DNA from: an uncultured Chitinophagales bacterium
Lineage (GTDB): Bacteria; Bacteroidota; Bacteroidia; Chitinophagales; Chitinophagaceae
Direction: 5' to 3'
Assembly: GCA_946886475.1 (NCBI GenBank)
Contig: CAMPIQ010000055.1
Location: 1-21,256 of the forward strand
Length of the DNA stretch: 21,256 nt
The translations under genes and the position numbers were made by a program. Positions 1 to 7,738 of this stretch are shown here, one piece after another (the first letter of the stretch is position 1; every line of letters begins with the position of its first letter). A model generated the notes under the pieces. It made no database searches, had not been told where the DNA came from, and worked only from the letters and a program-made list of their open reading frames with translations.

Positions 1-945
1 CCACAGGCCATGATCATGAGCGGTGATCATGAAAGTTATAGTAAATATTCACGCCTGGTAACCGATATCATTGCTGAGAAAGTGCCGCAGTTTGAAAAGG
101 CCAGCGTAGATGAATTCTATGTGGACATGACCGGTATGGATAAATTCTTTGGGTGCAGTAAGTATACGTTTGAGATCAAGAAGACCATCATGAAAGAGAC
201 TGGTCTTCCGATCTCTTACGGACTTGCAACAAACAAGCTGGTAAGCAAGGTGGCTACCAATGAAGCCAAGCCAGACGGGCAGCTCGAAATCCCTTTTGGA
301 AAGGAAAAGAATTTCCTGGCACCGCTTCCTATAGAAAAACTTCCGATGGTAGGTGCAAAGACCTCGCAGCTATTCAGGCAAATGGGTGTGAGAACCATTC
401 GCACACTCAGCGAGATCCCGGTTGAAATGATGGAAAACCTGATGGGAAAAAGCGGCGTGGAAATATGGCGAAGGGCCAATGGCATTGATGAATCTCCCGT
501 AGTGCCCTACCAGGAACAGGTAAGCATCAGCACGGAAAATACTTTTGAAACGGATACCATCGACCTGCGGTTCATGAACGCCCAACTGGTTAGAATGACG
601 GAGAAAATTGCACATGAACTGAGAAGCCAGAATAAACTTGCAGGTTGTGTTACAGTGAAACTCCGTTATTCAAATTTTGATACGGTTACAAAACAATGCA
701 CCATCTCTTATACCTCTCTTGATAATGTGCTGATCAAAAAAGTAAAAGAACTATTTATAAAACTTTACGACAGAAGGTTACTGGTACGACTGATTGGAGT
801 AAGGTTTTCACACCTGGTTCCCGGCAACTACCAGATCAGTCTTTTTGAAGATACAGATGACCTCATCAGGCTATACCAGGAAATGGACAAGCTGAACGGG
901 CGTTTCGGAAAATATATGATCATGCGGGCCAGCGGACTTTTATAA
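1..945 (+). CDS. dinB: Y-family translesion DNA polymerase (UmuC/DinB-like), 5' partial
   Basis: The frame is open to the left edge, so the N-terminus (roughly 50-60 residues, including the first catalytic Asp region) is missing; the ATG at 10 is internal. Numbering from that Met, VDEFYVDMT (33-41) carries the paired acidic catalytic residues D34/E35 of Y-family polymerases, which the ImuB subfamily lacks, so this should be an active enzyme. A helix-hairpin-helix region follows (about 110-137), then a little-finger domain. The C-terminus has a near-consensus beta-clamp pentapeptide QISLF (275-279; bases 832-846) followed by a UmuC-like tail (MDKLNGRFGKYMI). The stop lies 12 bp before the dnaE-type gene, implying co-transcription. 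Inferred role: lesion bypass in the SOS or damage response. The dinB versus umuC assignment is family level only; upstream genes and regulator are not visible. Confidence 0.9.
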   Translation, partial: PQAMIMSGDHESYSKYSRLVTDIIAEKVPQFEKASVDEFYVDMTGMDKFFGCSKYTFEIKKTIMKETGLPISYGLATNKLVSKVATNEAKPDGQLEIPFGKEKNFLAPLPIEKLPMVGAKTSQLFRQMGVRTIRTLSEIPVEMMENLMGKSGVEIWRRANGIDESPVVPYQEQVSISTENTFETDTIDLRFMNAQLVRMTEKIAHELRSQNKLAGCVTVKLRYSNFDTVTKQCTISYTSLDNVLIKKVKELFIKLYDRRLLVRLIGVRFSHLVPGNYQISLFEDTDDLIRLYQEMDKLNGRFGKYMIMRASGLL

Positions 946-957
946 TCAACTACTATC

Positions 958-3885
958 ATGTACCTCAATTGCAAAACTTATTTTTCTTATCGCTATGGTA
1001 CATTCAGTACCCAGGAACTGGTGGATGAAGCCGCGGATAAAGGCGCTGCAGCTATGGCTTTAACCAATATCAATAACACGGCCGACTGGTGGGATTTTTA
1101 TAGTTTCTGTAATGAAAAACAAATCAGGCCACTGCTTGGTGTAGAGATCAGGAATGGTGATGACCTGGTCTTTATTTTAATTGCCCGCAATGATCAGGGT
1201 TTGCTTGAGATCAACCGCTACCTCTCCAAATTCCTTCAGTTAAAGGAACCCTACAGCCCTGATAAGTTTTCAGAACATGTGTATGTGATATATTCTATGA
1301 ACAGGTCATCATCCGGTGATCTTGGTGAAAATGAATTGATAGGCGTAAGGCCTTCGCAGGTCAACAAGCTTTTTTCAATGCCTGTTGCTTCCATTCAAAA
1401 CAAACTGGTGGTAATTCAGCCGGTAACGTACCGGGATAAAACCAGTTTTAACCTGCACCGGCTACTCAGGGCCATTGATAAAAATATCATTTTGAGCAAA
1501 CAGGAGGGAGGTGAACTGGCTGCGGCCGATGAATACTTTCTTTCACCCGCAGAAGTATTGAATGCGTTTAAGCAATATCCATTTATTGTAACCAATACAC
1601 TCAGGCTGATCGACTCCTGTGCTTATCAGCTGGACCTGCATACGGATAAGAATAAAAAACAATTTTCCTCATCAAAGGAAAACGACCGGATCCTGCTGGA
1701 AAAACTTGCCATGGATGGACTCCGTTACCGCTATGGTTTGAAAAACAAAATTGCAGAACAAAGGGTTAAAAAAGAATTGGGCATCATTGATAAGCTGGGA
1801 TTCAATGCCTATTTTCTGATCACCTGGGATGTGATCAGGTATGCGCAAAGCAGGGGATTTTATTATGTTGGACGGGGATCGGGGGCTAATTCCATCGTTG
1901 CTTATTGTTTGCAGATCACGGATGTAAATCCAATAGACCTTGATCTTTATTTTGAAAGATTTCTGAATCCATACCGCACCTCTCCGCCCGATTTTGATAT
2001 TGACTTCAGCTGGCAGGACCGCGATGAAGTGATCGATTATATTTTCAAACGTTATGGCAGGGATCATGTGGCCCTGCTGGGTATGTACACAACATTTCAA
2101 CACAATGCCATCATCAGGGAACTGGCAAAGGTGTTTGGTTTACCAAAGGAAGAAGTAGATGAATTACTCAATAATCCGAAATCAACGTACAAGGACGACA
2201 GGTACCAGCGGCTGATACTTCGCTATGGAGCCATGCTCAAAAACTTTCCCAATCATTTGTCCATACATCCGGGTGGCATGCTGATCTCAGAAGAACCCAT
2301 TCATCAGTACACGTCATTGGACCTGCCTCCAAAGGGTTTTGCCACTGCACAGATAGATATGTTTGTTGCAGAAAAAGTAGGGTTGTATAAATTGGATATT
2401 CTTTCTCAACGTGGGTTGGGACATATCAGGGAAGCCATACGGCTGGTGAAGGAAAACCGATCCATTTCAATAGACATAAGGGAAGTGGAAAAATTTAAAA
2501 AAGACCCTAAGGTGGCGGAACAGATAAGAAGGGCAGATACTATTGGTTGTTTTTATATCGAGAGTCCGGCTATGAGGCAATTGTTGTTGAAGCTGAAGTG
2601 TGATGATTATATCACACTCGTTGCCGCCAGTTCCATTATACGTCCGGGTGTGGCGCAATCAGGAATGATGCGCGAATATATTTACCGCTTTCACCATCCC
2701 GGGAAATTTGAATACCTCCATCCAAAAATGAAGGAATTGCTGGAAGAAACCTATGGAGTAATGGTGTACCAGGAAGATGTGATCAAGATCGCACACCATT
2801 TTGCCGGTCTTGACATGGGTGAAGCGGATGTGCTCAGGCGCGCCATGAGTGGAAAGTACAGGGGAAGAAAGGAATTTGAAGCCATACGCGATAAGTTCTT
2901 TGTTAATTGTAAGGAAATGGGACATACTGATGAAATTGCAAAGGAAGTGTGGAGACAGATTGAAAGCTTTGGAGGATATTCTTTTTCAAAAGCACATTCG
3001 GCATCCTTTGCCGTGGAAAGTTACCAGAGCCTTTTTTTGAAAACCTATTTCCCTATGGAATTCATGGTTGCGGTGATCAATAATTTCGGCGGCTTTTATT
3101 CAACCGAATTATATTTTCATGAGCTCAGGAGAACCGGGGCAGTGATTCATGCCCCCTGCGTAAATAATAGCGAAGAACTTACCAATATCAAAGACAGGGA
3201 TGTTTATATGGGTTTGATCCATGTAAAGGACCTGGAAAGATCGGCCGTTGAAAGAATACTGGCTGAAAAAAACCGGAATGGAAAATATGTACACCTCCAG
3301 GATTTTATAGAACGCACCCTTATTGGAGTGGAGCAACTGAATATACTGATCAGGGTTGGTGCATTAAGGTTTACAGGTAAGAACAAAAAGGAATTGTTAT
3401 GGGAAGCCAATTTCCTTCAAAGAAAGGTTAAACAACAGGCCGGTGCTGAATTATTCAAATCAAAACCGTTTGAATTCCGGTTGCCGGAACTTGAACAGCC
3501 TGCACTGGAAGATGCCCTGGATGAAATGGAGATCCTGGGTTTCCCTTTATGTGATCCATTTAGTTTGATAGATATTGAAAAGGAGAAATTCATTGTGGCA
3601 AATGATCTTCATGGCCATCATGGAAAACAGGTTGAAGTTGTTGGTTATTACATCACACAAAAACCGGTAAGGACCATTAAAGGACAAATGATGCAGTTCG
3701 GAACTTTTCTTGACCATGAGGGTAACTGGATGGATACCGTACATTTTCCGGATGTAACCAACCGTACACCGCTTACAGGTAAGGGCTATTATCATATGAA
3801 GGGAAAAGTGGTTGAAGATTTTGGCGTGTATAGTGTTGAAGTGAACTGGATGAGGAAGATAGGTATGGTTAGGGTTGGAGGATAA
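958..3885 (+). CDS. dnaE: DNA polymerase III alpha-like (DnaE-type, probably error-prone) polymerase
   Basis: 975 aa, shorter than replicative DnaE (about 1160 aa). The N-terminal PHP domain is degenerate: the usual HxH is N4-C-K6 and the TDHG-type motif is T36-N-I-N39, so PHP metal binding is probably lost. The polymerase core is intact: VGRGSG (304-309), the catalytic PDFDIDF (344-350) with its Asp pair, the third Asp D480 in GLYKLDIL, and SKAHSASFAVESYQ (around 677-690). The C-terminus has a helix-hairpin-helix region, a QAGAELF stretch where DnaE carries its internal clamp motif (weak match), and an OB domain (about 890-970); the tau-binding C-terminus is absent. Coupling to the upstream Y-family polymerase points to a DnaE2/ImuC-like translesion role, which is inference. 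ATG 958 is the start because the family N-terminus begins there. Confidence 0.92.
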   Translation: MYLNCKTYFSYRYGTFSTQELVDEAADKGAAAMALTNINNTADWWDFYSFCNEKQIRPLLGVEIRNGDDLVFILIARNDQGLLEINRYLSKFLQLKEPYSPDKFSEHVYVIYSMNRSSSGDLGENELIGVRPSQVNKLFSMPVASIQNKLVVIQPVTYRDKTSFNLHRLLRAIDKNIILSKQEGGELAAADEYFLSPAEVLNAFKQYPFIVTNTLRLIDSCAYQLDLHTDKNKKQFSSSKENDRILLEKLAMDGLRYRYGLKNKIAEQRVKKELGIIDKLGFNAYFLITWDVIRYAQSRGFYYVGRGSGANSIVAYCLQITDVNPIDLDLYFERFLNPYRTSPPDFDIDFSWQDRDEVIDYIFKRYGRDHVALLGMYTTFQHNAIIRELAKVFGLPKEEVDELLNNPKSTYKDDRYQRLILRYGAMLKNFPNHLSIHPGGMLISEEPIHQYTSLDLPPKGFATAQIDMFVAEKVGLYKLDILSQRGLGHIREAIRLVKENRSISIDIREVEKFKKDPKVAEQIRRADTIGCFYIESPAMRQLLLKLKCDDYITLVAASSIIRPGVAQSGMMREYIYRFHHPGKFEYLHPKMKELLEETYGVMVYQEDVIKIAHHFAGLDMGEADVLRRAMSGKYRGRKEFEAIRDKFFVNCKEMGHTDEIAKEVWRQIESFGGYSFSKAHSASFAVESYQSLFLKTYFPMEFMVAVINNFGGFYSTELYFHELRRTGAVIHAPCVNNSEELTNIKDRDVYMGLIHVKDLERSAVERILAEKNRNGKYVHLQDFIERTLIGVEQLNILIRVGALRFTGKNKKELLWEANFLQRKVKQQAGAELFKSKPFEFRLPELEQPALEDALDEMEILGFPLCDPFSLIDIEKEKFIVANDLHGHHGKQVEVVGYYITQKPVRTIKGQMMQFGTFLDHEGNWMDTVHFPDVTNRTPLTGKGYYHMKGKVVEDFGVYSVEVNWMRKIGMVRVGG

Positions 3886-4080
3886 GTCAAAAGTCAAGAA
3901 GTCAAAAGTTAAAATGAAAATCCTGACTGTACCGTCGTATTTTTATTTTCAATCGGGAAGATTTAAATATCATTTATCTTTCGCCATACTTATCTTTTGT
4001 TTTTACATGATTTGCGGGCCCTGTAATGATTTTACATTTTTCATTTTGCATTTGTATTGATTTTAATTTTGACTTTTGAA
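3886..4080. repeat. AT-rich imperfect inverted-repeat element A
   Basis: Directly after the dnaE stop lies an A-rich arm made of AGTCAAAA-like units (3886-3920), and before the stress-protein gene a T-rich arm (4030-4080) with TTTTAATTTTGACTTTTGA, roughly the reverse complement. The arms flank about 110 bp of non-repetitive sequence. The word at 4030-4048 recurs exactly at 18355-18373. I see no coding sequence here; the frames that cross it are low-complexity. It looks like a dispersed intergenic element or its remnant; function unknown. Confidence 0.5.
4064..4071 (+). promoter_or_regulatory. candidate -7 box for the universal stress protein gene
   Basis: TAATTTTG matches the Bacteroidota -7 consensus TAnnTTTG exactly and lies 31 nt before the chosen ATG at 4103. 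No TTG sits at the ideal spacing; the nearest, at 4046-4048, is 15 nt upstream, so the -33 side is weak. The box falls in the right arm of element A, so the repeat may supply the promoter. The local AT-richness raises the chance of a random match. Confidence 0.35.
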
Positions 4081-4102
4081 TTCCCTGATCAAAACAAAAA
4101 CC

Positions 4103-4918
4103 ATGTCAGACCTCCTTGTTCCTTTTGATTTTTCGAAAAATGCAATAAAGGCATTAGACCAGGCGATTCTGATATCATCGGTGAATCATAAAAAAATTGA
4201 GGTATTGCATATCACAAATGAGAGCGTGAGCAGGCAGTATCCAAAAAACTGGAAGTATAATGGAGATATTAAGATCCTGAAAGAAAAACTGGAAGCGGTT
4301 GTTGAAGAAAGAAAGAAGTTGCTGGGCGCATCTGCCAAAACCGGTTTGCTGGTTAAAGAAGCAGCAACCATCTCCGGTGGCATCATTTCAAGAATGCTGC
4401 AGGGAAAATTAAAACTCCTGGTAATGGGAACACATGGCAGCAGCGGTGTTTATGACAAGGTATTTGGAACGAATACGGCGGTGATGGTCAATCATTCTAT
4501 TTTTCCTATTCTGGTGATCCCGCATAACTGGAAACCGGTTGTGATCGATCATTGCGTTACGGTCATCAAGCTCAATAAGCTTTCATCGGTTTCAAAAAGA
4601 TTGAAGGCCTGGGGAAAATTCTTTTCAAGTTCTGTTGAAGCCGTACAATTTACTATCCTCAAAGAAGCCGAAGGAACATATGCTAAAAAGGAACAGATCA
4701 ATGGGATCCCCTGCCGGATTATTTTGAATCCTATAGAAACACCGCTTGCCCAGGATGTTTTGAATTTCACCAGGAAACTAAGATCATCACTGGTGATCTT
4801 GTTTACAAAAGAAAAGACATTCCTGGAAAAATTATTTCTTAACAATCTTACCTATAAGCTTTCCGGCAGCATCACCATACCACTGCTTGCCATACCCTAC
4901 GAAGAAACAGGATCATGA
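4103..4918 (+). CDS. universal stress protein (UspA family), tandem domain
   Basis: 271 aa with two Usp folds. Domain 1 (1-140) starts with DLLVPFDFSKNAIKAL, where the conserved Asp of strand 1 is expected, and has the ATP-binding pattern G-x2-G-x9-G-[ST] at 109-123 (GTHG...GT), followed by FPILVIP. Domain 2 (about 150-271) keeps the fold pattern (LVILF, IPLLAIP) but lacks the glycine motif, so only the first domain is expected to bind ATP. Cytosolic; family roles are in stress tolerance, and the target is unknown. A TTG start at 4076 is possible but would put the candidate -7 box almost on the start codon, so ATG 4103 is preferred. Its 3' end overlaps the convergent PAP2 gene by 6 bp. Confidence 0.88.
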   Translation: MSDLLVPFDFSKNAIKALDQAILISSVNHKKIEVLHITNESVSRQYPKNWKYNGDIKILKEKLEAVVEERKKLLGASAKTGLLVKEAATISGGIISRMLQGKLKLLVMGTHGSSGVYDKVFGTNTAVMVNHSIFPILVIPHNWKPVVIDHCVTVIKLNKLSSVSKRLKAWGKFFSSSVEAVQFTILKEAEGTYAKKEQINGIPCRIILNPIETPLAQDVLNFTRKLRSSLVILFTKEKTFLEKLFLNNLTYKLSGSITIPLLAIPYEETGS

Positions 4919-5563
4919 ACCGGTCTCCTCCTGAGGCGTTTCATTTTTCTTTTTTCTTTTCCTGAACTTTTCATAAACCATTAAAGAAAGATAAGAGGAT
5001 AAGATACCTATGAGCATGCCTGCAAATACATCAGTTACAAAATGCTGTGCAAGGTATACCCTTGAATAACCCACGAAAAATGCAACCATTGGAAAGAAGA
5101 ACACCCAAAACATTCCCCTGATGATAAAGGCCATTAAAAGTGCCAGCGTAAAAGCTGTGCTGGTATGTCCGGAGGGGAAACTGTTTCTGCCATGTGGTTT
5201 GAATCCTTCAATGATCCTGATCTTTTCTTCTCCCAATGCCAGTATGGGCCTGAGCTCTTCAGCAAACACAACCCGCTTCAGAAAGTGGGTCAGCACCGTA
5301 CAAATGATCAGGGAAGCTATTACTGCAACAAGAAATTCCCTTTTGAACAGGATCACATAGATAAAAAGCGGTACCCAGATGAGGCCATCGCCCAGGTAGG
5401 TCCAGTATTGAAAAAAATAATCAAATTGAGGATTGTTGTATTTATTGATGACCAGAAAAGAATCCTCTTTCCCAAAATAAAAAACAAAAATAGCCACCAT
5501 CAAAGCCAGCAGTGTACTAAAAATAACAGCGATCCTGTAATGTCTATATTCTTTACTTTGCAT
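4913..5563 (-). CDS. PAP2-superfamily membrane phosphatase
   Basis: 216 aa, about five membrane segments. All three phosphatase motifs are recognisable: a KX6RP-like motif (K96...R105-P106, one or two residues longer than the textbook spacing), SFPSGH (128-133), and SRX5HX3D (S167-R168, H174, D178). The catalytic His are H133 and H174. The family dephosphorylates lipid phosphates such as undecaprenyl pyrophosphate, phosphatidylglycerophosphate or lipid A; the substrate here cannot be told. ATG 5563 is preferred over an upstream TTG at 5611 because a perfect -7 box lies between them (5587-5594). The gene is divergent from a sugar epimerase and convergent with the stress protein. The C-terminus is lysine-rich and cytosolic (RKRKKKNE). 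Confidence 0.9.
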   Translation of the reverse strand: MQSKEYRHYRIAVIFSTLLALMVAIFVFYFGKEDSFLVINKYNNPQFDYFFQYWTYLGDGLIWVPLFIYVILFKREFLVAVIASLIICTVLTHFLKRVVFAEELRPILALGEEKIRIIEGFKPHGRNSFPSGHTSTAFTLALLMAFIIRGMFWVFFFPMVAFFVGYSRVYLAQHFVTDVFAGMLIGILSSYLSLMVYEKFRKRKKKNETPQEETGS

Positions 5564-5586
5564 CGGATTGGAATAGTTTAAGGGTT

Positions 5587-5619
5587 CAAAGATAAAAGGC
5601 AGAACAACCAATGGGCCAA
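5587..5619 (-). promoter_or_regulatory. promoter of the PAP2 phosphatase gene
   Basis: On the minus strand TATCTTTG (5587-5594) is a perfect Bacteroidota -7 box, 23 nt before ATG 5563. A TTG at 5617-5619 sits 22 nt further upstream as a possible -33 element, slightly longer than the usual spacing, and lies inside the first codons of the divergent epimerase. The box fixes the PAP2 start. Confidence 0.6.
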
Positions 5620-6594
5620 TATAAAAAACATTACCTGGTAACAGGCGGAGCAGGATTCATCGGGAGTCACCTGGTAAATGCACTGGTGAAGGATAAGGAG
5701 GCAAGGATCACCATCATTGATAATTTCGATCCTTTCTATCCGAGACAGGTGAAATTGATCAATACAGAGGGTTATGAACAGCACCAGAGTATTCTTTTGA
5801 TCGACCGGAGCATTGAAGACCTTTCTTCTGCCGAATTGCAGATGATCCTTCCACAGAAGGTAGATGTGGTGATACACCTGGCAGCAAGAGCAGGTGTGAG
5901 GCCCAGCATCAGCCATCCGCTTGCCTATCAAAAAACAAATGTGCTGGGAACGCAGATGCTGCTTGACTTTGCAAAAGATACCGGCGTAAAGCAATTTGTA
6001 TTTGCATCTTCCAGCAGTGTATATGGAGTAAATAAGAACCTGCCCTGGAAGGAAACGGAACAATTACAACCCATTAGTCCTTATGCCATGACCAAGTTGT
6101 CTGGTGAAGGAGCAGGCCATGTATTTAGTCACCTGCACGGGATCCGGTTCATTGCCTTACGTTTTTTTACCGTATTCGGTCCAGCCCAGAGACCCGATCT
6201 TGCCATCCATAAATTTGTAAAATCTATTGTACAGGACAAGCCCATTCCTCTATACGGTGATGGTTCAACCAGCAGGGATTATACTTATGTTGATGATATT
6301 GTAAGTGGCATACTTGCGGCCATTGAATATGACGGATCCTTATTTGAGATCATCAATCTTGGCAATAATTATTCGGTTCCCTTACTTGAGCTGATAAAAA
6401 ATATTGAAGAAGTTACCGGCAGGAAGGCCGTTATAGACCGGCAGCCCGAGCAGGCAGGAGATGTGCCGCATACCTTTGCTGATATTTCAAAAGCGCAACG
6501 CCTGTTGCATTATCAGCCATCAACAACATTAAAGGCAGGACTGGAAAAATTTTACAGCTGGTTTTTGCAGCACAGGGAGATCCTGCAGCATTAA
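5611..6594 (+). CDS. NAD-dependent nucleotide-sugar epimerase (UDP-glucuronate/UDP-glucose 4-epimerase-like)
   Basis: 327 aa extended short-chain dehydrogenase/reductase. TGGAGFIG (11-18) is the NAD-binding glycine motif, SSSSVYG (133-139) supplies the catalytic Ser, and YAMTK (Y158, K162) is the YxxxK pair. AARAGVRPSI (91-100) and the later GDGSTSRDYTYVDDI resemble UDP-glucuronate 4-epimerases and related NDP-sugar epimerases. It should work in the cytosol, supplying an activated sugar for glycan synthesis; the exact sugar is not decidable. The start is ATG 5611, directly against the divergent PAP2 promoter. Its stop overlaps the end of the convergent glycosyltransferase by 4 bp. Confidence 0.9.
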   Translation: MGQYKKHYLVTGGAGFIGSHLVNALVKDKEARITIIDNFDPFYPRQVKLINTEGYEQHQSILLIDRSIEDLSSAELQMILPQKVDVVIHLAARAGVRPSISHPLAYQKTNVLGTQMLLDFAKDTGVKQFVFASSSSVYGVNKNLPWKETEQLQPISPYAMTKLSGEGAGHVFSHLHGIRFIALRFFTVFGPAQRPDLAIHKFVKSIVQDKPIPLYGDGSTSRDYTYVDDIVSGILAAIEYDGSLFEIINLGNNYSVPLLELIKNIEEVTGRKAVIDRQPEQAGDVPHTFADISKAQRLLHYQPSTTLKAGLEKFYSWFLQHREILQH

Positions 6595-7553
6595 ACAGTG
6601 ATCTCCAGCGTTTCGTCTTTTTCTTTCTGGTGGATCTTTCTGACGTTGTATGTTTTTTTCTGTTGGGATTCAAAATAGGTTCTGACTGCAATTTCAGCAA
6701 GGATGCCGATGGTAACCAGTTGAATGCCTCCAAGTAAAAAGATCAATCCAAGTATCAGAAGTGGTTTTCCCCAGATATCATGACCCAGGATCTTTAACAC
6801 AAGCAGATAAAGGTTGATGAGTAAACCAATTCCAAAACTGATGAAGCCAATGGTACCAAACAGGTGCATAGGTTTCTGCAAATACTTTCTGAAAAATACC
6901 ATGAGTACCAGATCGGATAACACCCGGAATGTTCTTCCTATGCCATATTTACTTTTTCCAAATCTTCTTGGATGGTGTTTTACATCAACCTGTGTAATAT
7001 GGGCACCCTGCAGTTTGGCCAGTACAGGAATAAACCTGTGCAGCTCACCATACAGGCCAAGATCTTCTGCAATTTCTTTTTTGAAAACCTTGAGGGTGCA
7101 TCCGTAATCCCGGATATATACACCGGTCATACGTCTGATAAGTGCATTGGCGATCTTACTTGGAATTTTACGGAGAACCATACCGTCTTTCCGGTTTTTG
7201 CGGTTACCGGCCACCACATCCCAGTCTTCCTTTTTCGCCAGTTCCAGCATAAAAGGAATATCTGTAGGATCGTTTTGAAGATCGCCGTCGATCATGGCAA
7301 TGTATCTTGCATTGGCATGGTCAATACCAGCGGTCATTGCAGTACTCTGGCCATAATTTTTCCTGAGCTCTACCAGTTTTGTTCTTTCATCCGCATGCAG
7401 GATGATCTGTTTGCGGGTATTGTCGGACGATCCATCATCTACAAGTACCACCTCATAATCAATTCCTGTTAAGGCATTCCTGACCGCTTCCAGTAAAGGC
7501 TGAATGTTGTCCTCTTCGTTCATCACCGGGATAACAACAGATAATTCTTTCAT
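6591..7553 (-). CDS. membrane-anchored family 2 glycosyltransferase (polyprenyl-phosphate type)
   Basis: 320 aa. The GT-A fold starts with LSVVIPVMNEEDNI; VDDGSSDNT (38-46) and MIDGDLQNDP (88-96, D89/D91 as the DxD-type metal site) are typical of DPM1/GtrB/ArnC-like enzymes. Two C-terminal membrane helices (about 230-254 and 264-290) end in a basic tail. The family moves a sugar from a nucleotide donor to undecaprenyl phosphate on the inner face of the membrane. The convergent epimerase could provide the donor sugar (inference). Start ATG 7553 was chosen because the upstream TTG at 7565 falls on a perfect -7 box. Confidence 0.9.
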   Translation of the reverse strand: MKELSVVIPVMNEEDNIQPLLEAVRNALTGIDYEVVLVDDGSSDNTRKQIILHADERTKLVELRKNYGQSTAMTAGIDHANARYIAMIDGDLQNDPTDIPFMLELAKKEDWDVVAGNRKNRKDGMVLRKIPSKIANALIRRMTGVYIRDYGCTLKVFKKEIAEDLGLYGELHRFIPVLAKLQGAHITQVDVKHHPRRFGKSKYGIGRTFRVLSDLVLMVFFRKYLQKPMHLFGTIGFISFGIGLLINLYLLVLKILGHDIWGKPLLILGLIFLLGGIQLVTIGILAEIAVRTYFESQQKKTYNVRKIHQKEKDETLEITV

Positions 7554-7562
7554 AATGATGCG

Positions 7563-7570
7563 CAAAGCTA
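7563..7570 (-). promoter_or_regulatory. -7 box of the glycosyltransferase gene
   Basis: The minus strand reads TAGCTTTG, a perfect TAnnTTTG match, 9 nt before ATG 7553, implying a very short leader. No TTG is present at the expected -33 position, where a T-rich run lies instead. The tandem repeat at 7595-7730 begins just upstream of this promoter. Confidence 0.5.
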
Positions 7571-7594
7571 AGCGGTACGGAGGAAAAAGAGATA

Positions 7595-7730
7595 AGCTAA
7601 CCTCTTTTACCCTCTTTCCCCTCCTTTAACCTCTTTCCTCCTCCTTTAACCTCCTTTTTCTCATTTAACCTCCTAGTTTCTCCTTTAACCTCTTTCCCTC
7701 CTTTAACCTCTTAGTTCAACCTCTTAGTTT
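7595..7730. repeat. degenerate pyrimidine-rich tandem repeat (18-20 bp unit)
   Basis: The plus strand is almost entirely C and T with short TTTAA breaks. The core TTTAACCTC occurs exactly at 7625, 7645, 7664, 7684 and 7702, with a variant TTCAACCTC at 7715 and GCTAACCTC at 7595. Spacing is 18-20 bp in the regular part and 13 bp for the last copy. The minus strand therefore carries GAGGTTAAAGGAGG-like units. It occupies the gap between the ompA terminator and the glycosyltransferase promoter and contains no ORF. Confidence 0.85.
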
Positions 7731-7738
7731 CCTTGCCC

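Noticed and set aside
1672..2103. 143-codon open frame on minus inside the DnaE-type gene
   Set aside because: It is fully antisense to a strongly supported coding sequence, shows no signal peptide or recognisable motif and has no promoter.
3875..4060. 61-codon plus frame running from the end of dnaE into the repeat element
   Set aside because: Its start overlaps the dnaE stop region and the product is Lys/Phe-rich translation of low-complexity repeat; no family resemblance.
5578..6063. 161-codon minus frame opposite the epimerase gene
   Set aside because: Antisense to a clear SDR gene; Cys/His-rich composition is an artefact of the opposite frame.
7595..7730. Possible CRISPR array
   Set aside because: Units are 18-20 bp, degenerate, with no unique spacers of constant length and no cas genes nearby; it is a simple tandem repeat.
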